This document shows positions 52,937-63,740 of a stretch of DNA of 64,000 nt, piece after piece. The DNA comes from Gari tellinella (lineage: Eukaryota > Mollusca > Bivalvia > Cardiida > Psammobiidae). Under the pieces are notes generated by a model. That model was not told the DNA's origin and ran no database searches. It saw nothing but the letters and a program-made list of their open reading frames with translations. A program made the translations under genes and the position numbers. The stretch spans positions 23,032,479 through 23,096,478 of the forward strand of contig OV277861.1 of NCBI GenBank assembly GCA_922989275.2, read 5' to 3'. Position 1 is the stretch's first letter. Each line of letters begins with the position of its first letter.

Positions 52937-55640
52937 CCTCATACTACCTACTCCTAACACTAACACTACCTACTCCAAACAATACTCTACCTATCCCTAA
53001 TACTACCACTCCCTACCCCTAATACTACCACTACCTACTTCTAACACTACTCTACCTACCCCTAATACTACCTACTCCTAACACTACTCTACCTACTCTA
53101 ATACAACCACTCCCTACCCCTAATACTACCACTCCCTACCCCTAATACTACCACTACCTACTCCTAACACTACTCTACCTCCCCCTAATACTACCTACTC
53201 CTAACACTACTCTACCTACCCTAATACAACCACTCCCTATCCCTAATACAACCACTCCCTACCCCTAATACTACCACTACCTACTCCTAACACTACTCTA
53301 CCTACCCCTAATACTACCTACTCCTAACACTACTCTACATACCACTAACTACTCCTAACACTACTCTACCTACCCTAATAGTACCACTACCTAATCCTAA
53401 CACTATTCCTAATACTACCACTACCTACTCCTAACACTACCACTATCTACTCCTAACACTACTCCGAACACTACTACTACCTACTCCTAAAACTACTCCT
53501 AACACTGCCACTACCTACTCCTAACACTACTCCTAATACTACCACTACCTATTCCTAACACTACTCCTAATACTACCAACTCCTAACACTACTTCTAATA
53601 ATACCACTACCTACTCCTATTACTGCCACTACCTACTCCTTACACTACTCCTAACACTACTTACTCCTAACACTACTCCTAATACTACCGCTACCTACTC
53701 CTAATACTACCACTACCTACTCCTTACACTACTCATAACACTGCCACTACCTACTCCTTACACTACTCCTAACACTACTTACTCCTAACACTATTCCTAA
53801 TACTACAACTACCTAGTCCTAATAGATACGATAGACTCAAGCAGGAAACGCAACACAAACAATACACCCACCTCTCAAGCAGGACACACACACAGTCATA
53901 CCATAACAAACACACACACACGCGCGCAATCCCATTCCTTCATCTACACGCTAAATAGAAAACAACACGCAAGACAAACATTAAGCAAAGTGAATATAGG
54001 AGCCCGCCTTAGTACGGTCAGCAGCAACCAATAATTAATTATAAATAAATTATTAACAACCACTGGGGGTTAAACCTGGGTTTAGGGGCGCCATACCTCT
54101 AACACTACTCTACCTACCACTACCACTACCTACTCCTAACACTACTCTACCTACCACTACCTATTCCTAACACTACTACTAATACTACCAACTCCTAACA
54201 CTACTTCTAATACTACCACTACCTAATCCTAATACTACCACTACCTACCCCTACCACTACCTACTCCTAACACTACTCTACCTACCCCTACCACTACCTA
54301 CTCCTAACACGACTCTACCTACCCCTACCACTACCTATTCCTAACGCTACTCCTAATACTACCAACTCCTAACACTACTTCTAATAATACCACTACCTAT
54401 TCCTAACACTACCACTACCTACTCCTAACACTACTCATAACAGTACCACTACCTAATCCTTACACTACTCCTAACACTACTTACTCCTAACACTACTCCT
54501 AATACTACCACTACCTACTCATAACACTACCAACTCCTAAACCTACTTCTAATACTACCACTACCTACTCCTAATACTACCACTACCTACTCCTAACACT
54601 ACCACTACCTTCTCCTTACACTACTCCTAACACTACTTACTCCTAACACTACTCTTAATATTACCACTACCTACTCCTAACACTGCTCTACCTATCCCTA
54701 CAACTACCTACTCCTAACACTGCTCTACCTACCCCTACCACTACCTACTCCTAACACTACTCTACATACCCCTACCACTACCTACTCCTAAAACTACTCT
54801 AACTACCCTAATATAACCACTACCTACTCCTAACACTACCACTACCTACTCCTAACACTACCACTACCTACTCCTAACACTACCACCTCCTAACACTACC
54901 ACTACCTACTCCTAACACTACCACTACCTACTCCTAACACTACCTACTCCTCCCTACCACTATCAACACCTAATACTACTCTACCTACCCTAATATTACT
55001 ACTACCTACTCCTAACACTACCACTACCTACTCCTAACACTACCACTACCTCCTCCTAACACTACCCCTACCTACTCCTAATACTACCACTACCTACTCC
55101 TAACACTACTCTACCTACCCTAATATTACCACTACCTAATCCTAACACTACCACTACCACTTCCTACTCCTAACACTACTCTACCTACCCCTAATACTAC
55201 CGCTACATTACTCCTTACATTACCACTCCCTACCCCTAACTTAACCACTACCGACTGCTAACACTACCGACTGCTAACACTACCACTACGTACTCTACCC
55301 TAATACTACCTACTAACACTACTCTACATACCCCTAATACTATCACTACCTATTCTTAACAACCACTACCTACCCCTAATACTACCACTACCTATTCCTC
55401 GCACTACCACTACCTATTACTAGCACTACCAATACCTACCCATTACACTACTCTACCTACCCCTAATATTACCACTACCTACTCCTAATACTACCACTAC
55501 CTACTCCTAACACTGTCACTACCTACTCCTAACACTAATATGTCTACCCCTTATCTTAGCACTCTACTATATATGTACTTTTTCTACTTCTAACACTAAA
55601 GCTAGATAACTTCTACTACAACAACAACTACTACTACTAC
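52937..55640 (+). repeat. 2.7-kb array of CTAC/CTAA-type repeats, almost free of G
   Basis: Variants of CCTACTCCTAACACTACCA with CTACC and CCTAATACTACCACTAC fill the interval; G is nearly absent on the + strand outside 53,820-54,098. The complementary strand is rich in GTAGTG, TTAGGAGTAGG and TTAGGGGTAGG. The unit length is variable (16-32 bp) with local higher-order order. Confidence 0.95.
53820..54098. mobile_element. non-repetitive insert inside the array
   Basis: Breaks the array with GATACGATAGACTCAAGCAG..ACACACACACACGCGCGC..GAGCCCGCCTTAGTACGGTC..CCACTGGGGGTTAAACCTGG. No TIR seen; it may be a decayed SINE-like insert, but boxes are not convincing. Confidence 0.45.
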
Positions 55641-56119
55641 CATTACCCCTGTGGGACAGGAGTAGTGCTCAGACAAGGCAAAAAGACATCAATGTAAACA
55701 AATACAAATGCGTCGTTGACTCCCGAATGGGCGTCAGTTCAAAGAAGGCATTGTGCCATACAGTGATATTGACCTTATATACAAACACAGTTTTACGTTG
55801 GACAAGTCTCTGCAGAGTGAGTGAAAAAGTTATGAGACAAAAATGGCCTTCAAACTCATTTTGGTTCATTCAAGCGGACGATTGCTTTCATGTGTGTCCT
55901 TTAAAAATAACAATCCTATTTAAATATTTATTCGTTTTTATTCTCACCTCTTTAAAGAAGTTAATATTATTAAAATTCTAAATTTGCTTTCCCAAATGTT
56001 TGCAATCCAAACGGTATGTCCCTGATTTGCATATGAACAAGGTGTTATACCCCCGGCCAGCCAAAAACAGTTAAGACTGCCAAAGAGTTATCTTTCGTGT
56101 GTCTAATTGTTGTGGTTGT
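55641..56119. other. gene-free stretch
   Basis: Short open frames on both strands (55,669-55,981) show no recognisable protein. Confidence 0.4.
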
Positions 56120-56235
56120 TTAATCCCTTCACTGCCTTACCCCGAGTACGATAGATCTAGTTATTTGCACACCGTGTTGTTCCTGACCAGACGCCGCGTA
56201 ACTCGGTATTTGATCAGGTTCCAAACTATTTGCAA
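56120..56235. mobile_element. MITE family B left part with worn H1
   Basis: TTTAATCCCTTCACTGCCTT, then a decayed hairpin CTGACCAGACGCCGCG-TAA-CTCGGTATTTGATCAGG. Confidence 0.6.
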
Positions 56236-56569
56236 CCAAGATGAAAATGTGGCGTAAGAAAAAACAAAAACGTATTTCTACATTTTGTTGCATTTCGTTT
56301 GCGTTCTGCACTCATCTCAATAATTCAGGCCCAAATACATGTACCTAAAACAAAATCTACATTTGATAAATGAAACCAGACTTCGCGTATCGCTGCTTCT
56401 AATAATGGTCTACTATTTGTCCATGTCCTGCTATGTTTAAAATATACTAAATGCATTTGCAAGACCCAGTGGTCTACCCAGAATTCCAAGAAGATTGGTT
56501 CATGTTTTTGTTACTAATATGATCCACAAGGTAACTTATAACCCGCAAAGGTACTTAGTGTTGAAAGAG

Positions 56570-56795
56570 TTAACCCATTCGCTGCCTTACCCCGAGTCCG
56601 ATGGTTATTTGCAATCAGTTTGAATTCTGATCAGACGCCGCGTTACGCGGCGTCTGATCAGGATCCAAACTGTTTGACACTCATTTCAATATTTCTTAAA
56701 TCAAAATACATGTAGAACCTAAAAATTAAATTTCAAAAATAAAAGCAGACGAAAATCGTTTAAAATTGATGACGTCACGGCAGTGAAGGGTTTAA
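56570..56795. mobile_element. MITE family B copy (H1 core)
   Basis: TTAACCCATTCGCTGCCTTA to GGCAGTGAAGGGTTTAA. H1 at 56,612-56,675 with tip GCGTTACGC. Confidence 0.8.
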
Positions 56796-56843
56796 ATGGG
56801 TTTATGGTGCCGATGAATACATTTTAACAGAACACGGACTTGT

Positions 56844-57035
56844 TTACCCCTTGGCAATGTAAAATTGGGCGTCGGTTAAATTCAAATTAGCTTCAGTGAA
56901 AATATTTAAGTTTAAATCTTTTCCTACCGTAATATCGTCTGCTTTTAGATTGACGTATGCAAACACGTCCCTAACGTCTGTTAACAATTTGGATCCCAAA
57001 AATGTGGATGCCCTGAGTATATCCAAACGTTCTCA
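56844..57035 (-). pseudogene. exon of unrecognised gene (fragment, inverted copy)
   Basis: Open for 61+ codons after a possible acceptor TTTACTGAG: RLDILRASTFLGSKLLTDVR...NLTDAQFYIAKG and TAA. The composition looks coding. The related piece at 52,690-52,770 is truncated by mutation. If the upstream fragment at 57,558-57,720 is its preceding exon, simple joining at the GTGAGT donor gives a stop, so the true structure is unresolved. Confidence 0.4.
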
Positions 57036-57099
57036 GTAAAAGATCTATATTTTAAACCGGCGATAGCAGTGGATAAGATATTTTACTTCAGATGAAAAG

Positions 57100-57730
57100 G
57101 TTTATTGCAACTTGATTGGTCTAGAGTTTTTGAGAAAAACCATCAACAATGATTTTAATCGGGAGCGTGTTCGTTGTACACACAACTGGAACGTGGTTCG
57201 TTGTAATAAAAAACAACCAAAATCTTATTTGTTTGCTAGCTAAACGGATTATTTTTTAAATGCAGTTGACGATTATACCCAGACTACTCGACAGACATAT
57301 TTAGTGTCGATAAGAGCTGAATTTGTTGCCTATTCAGGACAATTTATGGTCAATGAGCATCAGTTTCTTCAGAAATCGCCGTAACGGTAGAAACTTTTTC
57401 AAGTTAAACATCAACCTCAAGCATTTATCCTATAAATAAGTATTACATATGCTTGCATCAGTGTGTGAGACACTCCGTAAGAGTAATCTTGGTCTGCATT
57501 TCAAGCAATATCCAAGGACAAACATCATAGCTGTATACTCACATGTGTCGATTTGACAACTGACGCCATTTTTAACGGGAGCCGATACGTTAGATTAACG
57601 GGAACTGAAGCGTTAAGCGGGAGCCCGCTCGTTTCGCCATACCAGTGTGATATACTGTTTGCACCATCAGAAGGAATCTTTTCTAGCAGCGTGGCTATAC
57701 CATATTTGGTATCCAATACCTCACCTAGAT
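57100..57730 (-). pseudogene. gene fragment, inverted copy with empty transposon site
   Basis: Complement of the fragment at 44,137-45,337: WYGETSGLPLNASVPVNLTY is encoded, with one base lost shortly after (LK then frameshift), followed by the same donor CACATGTGAGT. The preceding residues (GIATLLEKIPSDGANSISH) extend the exon beyond what the direct copies retain. The unoccupied TA site is at 57,122-57,123. Confidence 0.55.
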
Positions 57731-57739
57731 ATAAGACTG

Positions 57740-57855
57740 TTTCTGTTTCTAGTTTACAAAAACAGGTGACCAGTTAAAGCAGGCTCAAATTAAAGCAGAA
57801 TGCGCCTTAAGGTACATTCTGTTTTCTTTGAGTCTGCTTTAACAATTCATCTGCA
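57740..57855. mobile_element. MITE family C relic (H2 core)
   Basis: AAAGCAGGCTCAAATTAAAG, tip GCGCC-TTAA-GGTAC, and the right arm TGAGTCTGCTTTAACAATTC. Confidence 0.65.
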
Positions 57856-58429
57856 AGACTATAGTGTGTTCTGTGTATACTTAAGAAATGAAATGAATTT
57901 TTTCGGCGATTATGCTAAATAAACGACATAATATTGATCGGCAAATTCCATGAATCGCATTCATGATGAATTTGCCAATCATGTTCTGTCTTTTATTTTG
58001 CTTAAAAGCCGAAAAAATCTGTTCATTTCTTATATATACATTATATTTGCTGTAATTTCTTATATCAAATAAACATTTCATTAGTATGCAAATATGTTTA
58101 ATCCATATTAGAGGTTGTTAAACACTAAATATTTGTGCACTGAAAAGAAACAGCCATAACCGCGTTACTGAAACAACGCAACAAAATGATTCCCGAAGAG
58201 CAGAGGAATACGCCCCGCCTCCTCTGCGCAAGTTATCAACACGTCCCACCCTCTCGAGAAATTGCATCTATACAAATTAAACGTCTTTTCTCAAAGGAGT
58301 TGAATAGGGTGAATGTTAATATAGAGCGTTGCATTGCAGTGTTATGACCTTGACCTCTGTGACCTAGGTTATGTGTAAGGTTTCTTTTGCGTTTACGGTA
58401 GGTATAAGCTAAGTACTGTAACAAGTATA
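57856..58429. other. gene-free stretch
   Basis: A small hairpin CGGCAAATTC-CATGAATCGCATTCATGATGA-ATTTGCC at about 57,940-57,977; otherwise nothing. Confidence 0.4.
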
Positions 58430-58528
58430 TTAGTAATTAAGTTGTATATTTTGTGTTTAAAGCTTAAAGTCACATCAAATATTTGACTTTAAGCTTTAAA
58501 GTACAAAATATACAGCTTAATTACTAAT
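58430..58528. repeat. 99-bp palindrome
   Basis: TTAGTAATTAAGTTGTATAT pairs with ATATACAGCTTAATTACTAA; the stems continue through TTTAAAGCTTAAAGTCA / TGACTTTAAGCTTTAAA to a loop of about 9 bases. Confidence 0.9.
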
Positions 58529-59170
58529 CATCGTCATGGTTAATCATATCTTAATTGTATGAATCATATGTTAAGATATTAAGCGCCTGCCATCAAAAAT
58601 TTAAGCTGTTCTTCTTGTTTTACGCACCTGGTCAAATCCATGGGCGCCGCCATTATTTGTATGTGCGTGACCTAATAATCGATGTTATATTAGGCAGGGA
58701 ACCGGACTACACTAATAATTTTCCCTGCAATAATATAAGGTGTAGTGATACCCATGTCCGTTCGTCCGTACAGTCATGCACCTCCGTCCGTTCGAACCTT
58801 ATATTACGAGAAAATCCTCGTCATCTATCTTCTTCAGTTCAATGTTCGACCAAGACATTTTTACCAAACTATACAAACAAATTCAGTTCAGTGTGTAAGT
58901 CAATTTATGATTAATGTTATGTTTATGACAAAATTAATATACACGCAACGTTTTAATTATTTATGATAACAATATTACAAATCAATCAAATAAACCAACG
59001 TAGACTCTGCCCGCGGTTGCTGGTCCAACGTATACAGCACCAGACTTGGCACCGGCCCATATTAAGCCAATGTTATTTCGATGGCCGACGTGGGGATCGG
59101 TTTTTATCGTTCAAATCAATCCGGCGCCCGTCCGTTTCAAAACATTCACCCGACACCCGTGCGGCGACCG

Positions 59171-59394
59171 GTAACGCAGTAGAATGACCCACCCCTGCCA
59201 AAATGACCCATGGGTCATGTCACTACGTAGAACAGTGACCCGGGTCATTTTACTACGTAGAAAAATGACCCCAGACCGTAGAAAAGGACCCCATCGACTC
59301 GTAGTAGAATGACCCCCTCACGGTCTGGGGTCATTCTCTACGTAGTATAAAGACCCGGGTCCTTTTGCACAGGTGGGTCATTCTACTGCGTTAC
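59171..59394. mobile_element. palindromic element with GACCC and TACGTAG words
   Basis: Ends GTAACGCAGTAGAATGACCC and its exact complement GGGTCATTCTACTGCGTTAC. Inside, ACTACGTAGAA and TGACCC / GGGTCA recur (GTGACCCGGGTCATTTTACT, GGGGTCATTCTCTACGTAGT). CGACC occurs just outside both ends and may be a target duplication. Confidence 0.8.
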
Positions 59395-60140
59395 ACGACC
59401 AGTCGCCAACCGATTGTGATTGTGTTTAGTTCAGCTTAAACATTTTTTTTTCTGTATGAATAAGGAAATGGATCGGTTTTACACATTGTTGCAACATTAG
59501 ATTCGACTCCATCCCTACAGTGTATATAATGAATGAATGAATGAATGGTGTTTTACGGCCCATCGACACAAAAGGTCATTTAGAGCCGAATAAATAATGA
59601 CAATATCAAATTTAAACAATATCAACTAATAAATTACGTCAATGTTAGTCCCGATCAACGGGAAAGTAAACAAAATATGGACAAAACATAATCAACATAC
59701 TAATATTTATCTTTTTTAAAAAATATAACATTTCAAATTTAATAATATAAACTAATGGCTTTTAAAAATTCAAGTATTTTATAAACGTCTACAAATTCAA
59801 ACAGTTCCCGCAGGGAATCTGCCTGAAAGAACCTATTTCTGATCAAAGTTAAATCAGCACAATCAATAAGAATGTGCTGAATTGTGTAAGGTTTACAGTG
59901 TATATAAACAATGAAAGATTGTCTATAAAAAACTGAAACATATTTGTATATATAGATATCTTGTAAGTAACGAAAAATAGGAGTACAAAACACATACTGT
60001 TAATTCATCGACCCCTAGTGCCACGTTTCGCGTCTTTTACAAAAAAACATACTGTTTAAGGGAAGTAACTCGTACTCACTTACACTCCTGTGAGCGAATA
60101 GGTTATTCCAAATACAAATACATTTTATGATTATGTCAAG
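59395..60140. other. gene-free stretch
   Basis: (GAAT)n at 59,529-59,547 followed by TGTTTTACGGCCCATCGACA, a phrase that looks like a repeat family. No exon. Confidence 0.4.
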
Positions 60141-60374
60141 TCCAGAGAGAGAGAGAGAGAGAGAGTGAGAGGGTGAGAGAGTGAGATAGAGAAAGAGAAA
60201 TAGCGATAGAGACAGAATGATAGAGACAGATTGAGAGAAAGAGAGACATACAGAGACAGAGAAGCAGAGACAGACATACAGATAGAGCGAGACAGAGAGA
60301 CAGACAGAGAGAGATAGAAATAGAGAGATAAAGAGAGAGACATAGTGAGAGAAAGGTAGAGAGAGACAGAGAGT
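60141..60374. repeat. GA/GACA-rich microsatellite
   Basis: Impure (GA)n with GACAGA interruptions over about 230 bp. The long Ser/Leu-rich frames across it are by-products. Confidence 0.9.
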
Positions 60375-60599
60375 CAGTGCAACTGTGACGAGTACACTTT
60401 TCCTATGCAAACATTGCAGATCTAGAGCCAGGTCGGAGAGCTCCTTTAAGATATTCACTGTTTGTAATTTTGCAATATATTAACAAAAATAACCCTTACT
60501 ATTCATAAATAGACTAAATTAAATTGGAAACTGTAACTGTACATTCAGGAAGATTAGAAAAACGTTTTTCCCTGTTTTATTGAATTGAGTTTTAGTTTC

Positions 60600-60641
60600 G
60601 GTCGTATTTAAATAGGAGAATAATAACGTATTCTCCACTGT
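60600..60641. mobile_element. solo right end of MITE family A
   Basis: CGTATTTAAATAGGAGAATAATAACGTATTCTCCACTG; the left part and H1 are missing. Confidence 0.6.
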
Positions 60642-60657
60642 ACATGATTTGTCTGCA

Positions 60658-60832
60658 TTTTAAACCATTCAATGCCTTACCCAGAGTACAAAAGTAACGC
60701 GGCGTCTGATCAGGATCCAAACTGTTTGACACTCCTTTTGTTATTTCTGTAGTCAAATTACCTTTGAAACTAAAAAGTAAAAGCAGACGACAATTATTTA
60801 AAATTGATGACGTCATTGTGGTGAAGGGGTAA
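60658..60832. mobile_element. MITE family B copy with only the right arm of H1
   Basis: TTTTAAACCATTCAATGCCT to GTGGTGAAGGGGTAAAG. ACGCGGCGTCTGATCAGGAT at 60,692-60,711 lacks its partner arm. Confidence 0.7.
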
Positions 60833-60977
60833 AGATGTTGTCATGTTTATTCACAATTGGCAGCCGAGCACAAATTTTACTCTATATGCAATATCAGAGC
60901 ATGTTAATTCAGATTAATGGTTCAGGAGACGTTGACGTTGAAGAACACTCCGCTACTTGAATAATATCCCCGTTTAC

Positions 60978-60978
<1 letters not shown>

Positions 60979-61016
<38 letters not shown>

Positions 61017-61030
61017 CTCTCTCTCTCTGT
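60979..61030. repeat. (CT)n microsatellite
   Basis: About 25 CT units with one GC interruption. Confidence 0.9.
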
Positions 61031-61204
61031 ATGTATCTCTTTGTTTCTTTCCTTCACGAGCACACACTACGCACATATTGCGCGTACGCATGCACCCACC
61101 AGACCCCACCCACCCATCCAACCAAACCCACGTACACTCGAACACGTACAGATTGGCAATAAAACAACGATTGTTTGTTTTTTTACAACATTTTATTACA
61201 ATAC

Positions 61205-61345
61205 GTCACATTAATGTGCGGCCGCAGAAACGTGAAATCGGGGGAATCTTGCGGTGACCGCAGGTATTCTACGGCGGCCGTGCGGCGTATCCCAATATTA
61301 CATAGGCCGTAGAGCTCGCCGTAGATAGACTAGTCGGATTTTGGG
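61205..61345. repeat. CpG-rich patch
   Basis: GTGCGGCCGCAGAAACGTG, GCGGTGACCGCAG, GGCGGCCGTGCGGCG and GAGCTCGCCGTAG in AT-rich surroundings; similar in style to the patches at 17.6, 24.3, 25.1 and 59.0 kb. Confidence 0.45.
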
Positions 61346-61432
61346 GAAATCAAACTTCTGAAGCATTTTGGGGGGAAAGTTGACAGGCCACCTTTTTATC
61401 ATAATTAAAGTGTGCTGAATCCATTTAGGGTG

Positions 61433-62200
61433 CCTGTCACCCTCTCCGATGCATTGAAAGCCCAAAAATTGTAAAAAAAACACAAAATGGCCGCTATTTT
61501 TCGCTATTATATCCAATCTTTTTTTTATCAAATATACCTAATGCATCTGCTTCTCCTAATCTATATGGTTTATCACAACAAATCTTTACAGGAATGCTCC
61601 TGGGTTGATTCTCCATAAAAAATTGCTAACATGAAGATGTCTGGTTGCCATGGCCACCAAAGTAAAAATAGAGAAATCTTAAAAAAGTCAAATTCTTGTA
61701 AAATAAATCACATGGCCCAAAGCTTAGATACTAAACCACATTTTAACCATAATTTAAGTGATGTGAATCCAGTTTGTTACCTGTTCCCCTCTCCGATGAA
61801 GTTGAAGGCCAAACATTGGTAAAGAAAACAACAACACAAAATAGCCACCAAAACGCTAAATTTTCGTTATTCTATGCAGTCTTTCTTGGATTAAATACAC
61901 CTAATACATTTTCCTCTCAACCACATGGCTGATAAGAACCAACTGTACAAGACTATGTTTTGGGTTAATCTCTTTAAAAAATGATTCCATGCAGACTTTC
62001 TGTTGTCATGGCAACAAAAGTGAAAAATCAGGTTTTTCGTTATTTTATCCAGTTATTCTTTGATTAAAATTAATACTTCTAATACATATGCTTTTCCTTA
62101 ACCTCGTGGTTCATTAAAGCAAAACTTTACAAGAATGTTCATGGGGTGTATCTCCTTTAAAAAAAATAGTTGCCATAGCAACCAAGGTAATGAAAAACCA
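61433..62200 (+). repeat. degenerate tandem repeat, ~170-350 bp units
   Basis: CACCCTCTCCGATGCATTGAAAG-type and TTTTCGTTATTYTATSCAGT-type blocks recur (61,433 and 61,783; 61,497, 61,866 and 62,037), each with a GTTGCCATGGCAAC-like word. Confidence 0.65.
61771..62030 (+). repeat. inverted-repeat arm, left (partner at window end)
   Basis: AGTTTGTTACCTGTTCCCCT to GCAACAAAAGTGAAAAATCA is the complement of 63,741-64,000. The partner runs off the window, so the full structure is longer. Confidence 0.8.
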
Positions 62201-62771
62201 AGAATTACTCTTCTTGAACCCGCCATCTCCACACATACACACAAGTCCCAAAGCTTAGAAAATTGATGGATACTTACTATTACCTAGTAGACCTCTATCA
62301 AGTTTATACCTGGATTTAATTTTAGGGGTGTAACAATACACTCAAAACGGTATTTCAATATGTTACAAAATTAATAAATTTGCCCCGAACCAGGGTCAAC
62401 AGTTTTGCATAGACTTATCCTCTATAGGAAAAGAAATATTGTCAAAAAACACAAAGCCCAAGCTTGTATATTAGCATAACACAGTAGACCTTTATCTTGT
62501 TTGTTTAAATTATCGCTTAGGCTGATGGTTGGCCCCTGCCAACACAAACCGTTCAGTGTTTGTAAAAAAACGTACAACGCAGAGCTTAGACATTTTGTGT
62601 ATAGTAAGGCCTAGAAGACATCTATCAATCCGTTTTTTTAAAAGCATATCTCCGTGATAAAATTTACATTGCCCTTTCGTTCTTGTAAGTTACTTTTGTC
62701 CATGTACGAACCTCGTGTCAAAAACCAATAGTCCCAAAGCTTTGATATCTAGTGTAAATCATCACCAAGTA
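62201..62771. other. gene-free stretch
   Basis: Phrases TAGTAGACCTCTATCAAGTT (62,285), CAGTAGACCTTTATCTTGTT (62,484) and GTAGTAGACCTCTATCAGGT (63,060) form a further loose repeat. No exon. Confidence 0.45.
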
Positions 62772-62934
62772 CAGTGCTCCCTATCTACAACTACTCTCCT
62801 TACAATTATACCCTCTTTAAAACAATGCTTGCCATAGTTGCATAAACAACATTAATTTATTTCCATATACCCCCTCTAAACAACAAACACACTTTTTGAC
62901 TCCCGATGGGTGTTGTTGTAGAGAGGGAGCACTG
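62772..62934. mobile_element. MITE family E, 163-bp copy without H1
   Basis: CAGTGCTCCCTATCTACAAC and the complement of CAGTGCTCCCTCTCTACAAC, flanked by TA on the left. The hairpin and its surroundings are absent. Confidence 0.85.
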
Positions 62935-63740
62935 CAAAATTCTTCAAAGTTTGTAAAAAAATTGCCATATGGTCAAACATTACTAATGAAAACGTTTTTT
63001 TAATACATTGTCAAAAACATAAGGTGACACATACTAGATTTGTTTTGTAAAGAATAACGTAGTAGACCTCTATCAGGTTTGTTAAGATCATAGCCCTGGT
63101 ATCAATATCGTACCCTCCCCGCGGCTCTTATGTCAAATTCTAATGACACATCTGAACTATATAGAGTCAGTATGGTCCTCTTGTTAAATCACTTTGATCA
63201 CACAAATAATGTCTGATGGATAATTGAATAAAATGCACCAGCTTCCAAGTGATGTGTTTCGTGAATTTCTGAAATGGAAACTTGTAGCAAATAGATCAAA
63301 GTGTTGATTTAATCAAGTTGATCTAGACAAAAGCCATTGTTTGCTGAACAGAAAGAAGAATGGTGAGAAGGAATTATTTGTATCACAAAGACCACAACTG
63401 CCTTAAGAAAGTGAGTTTTAGATCCACATAGCAAATTACAAGAGAAGTGTGCTGCTTGAATTTTGACAAACAAATCAATATGTAATGTCATGATAATGAG
63501 CCCCATGCGGCTCTTAAAACCTATTCACAAGGACTGGGACCACTGCATACCTCTTGTATAATCAGAAGAGAGTTATTTTTCCAGCTGCAGTTAAGTTTCT
63601 GAAATCATATCAAATATTCTCTCGATGTAGGTGAACAATAGTTGGGTATCGCCCGGGTACCTCTATATCCGCTTCTCTCTGTGTGTGATGTCCAATTAGC
63701 CCAATTAGCCCAAAGTTAGCAAAGTTTGACAAAATTAAAC
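62935..63740. other. gene-free stretch
   Basis: No feature recognised beyond one copy of the TAGTAGACCTCTATCA phrase. Confidence 0.4.

Noticed and set aside
52937..55640. Interstitial telomere
   Set aside because: The complementary strand has TTAGGG-like words, but unit length and order vary and no (TTAGGG)n run exists.
60015..60458. 147-codon Ser/Leu-rich frame
   Set aside because: Reads through a GA/GACA microsatellite; low complexity.
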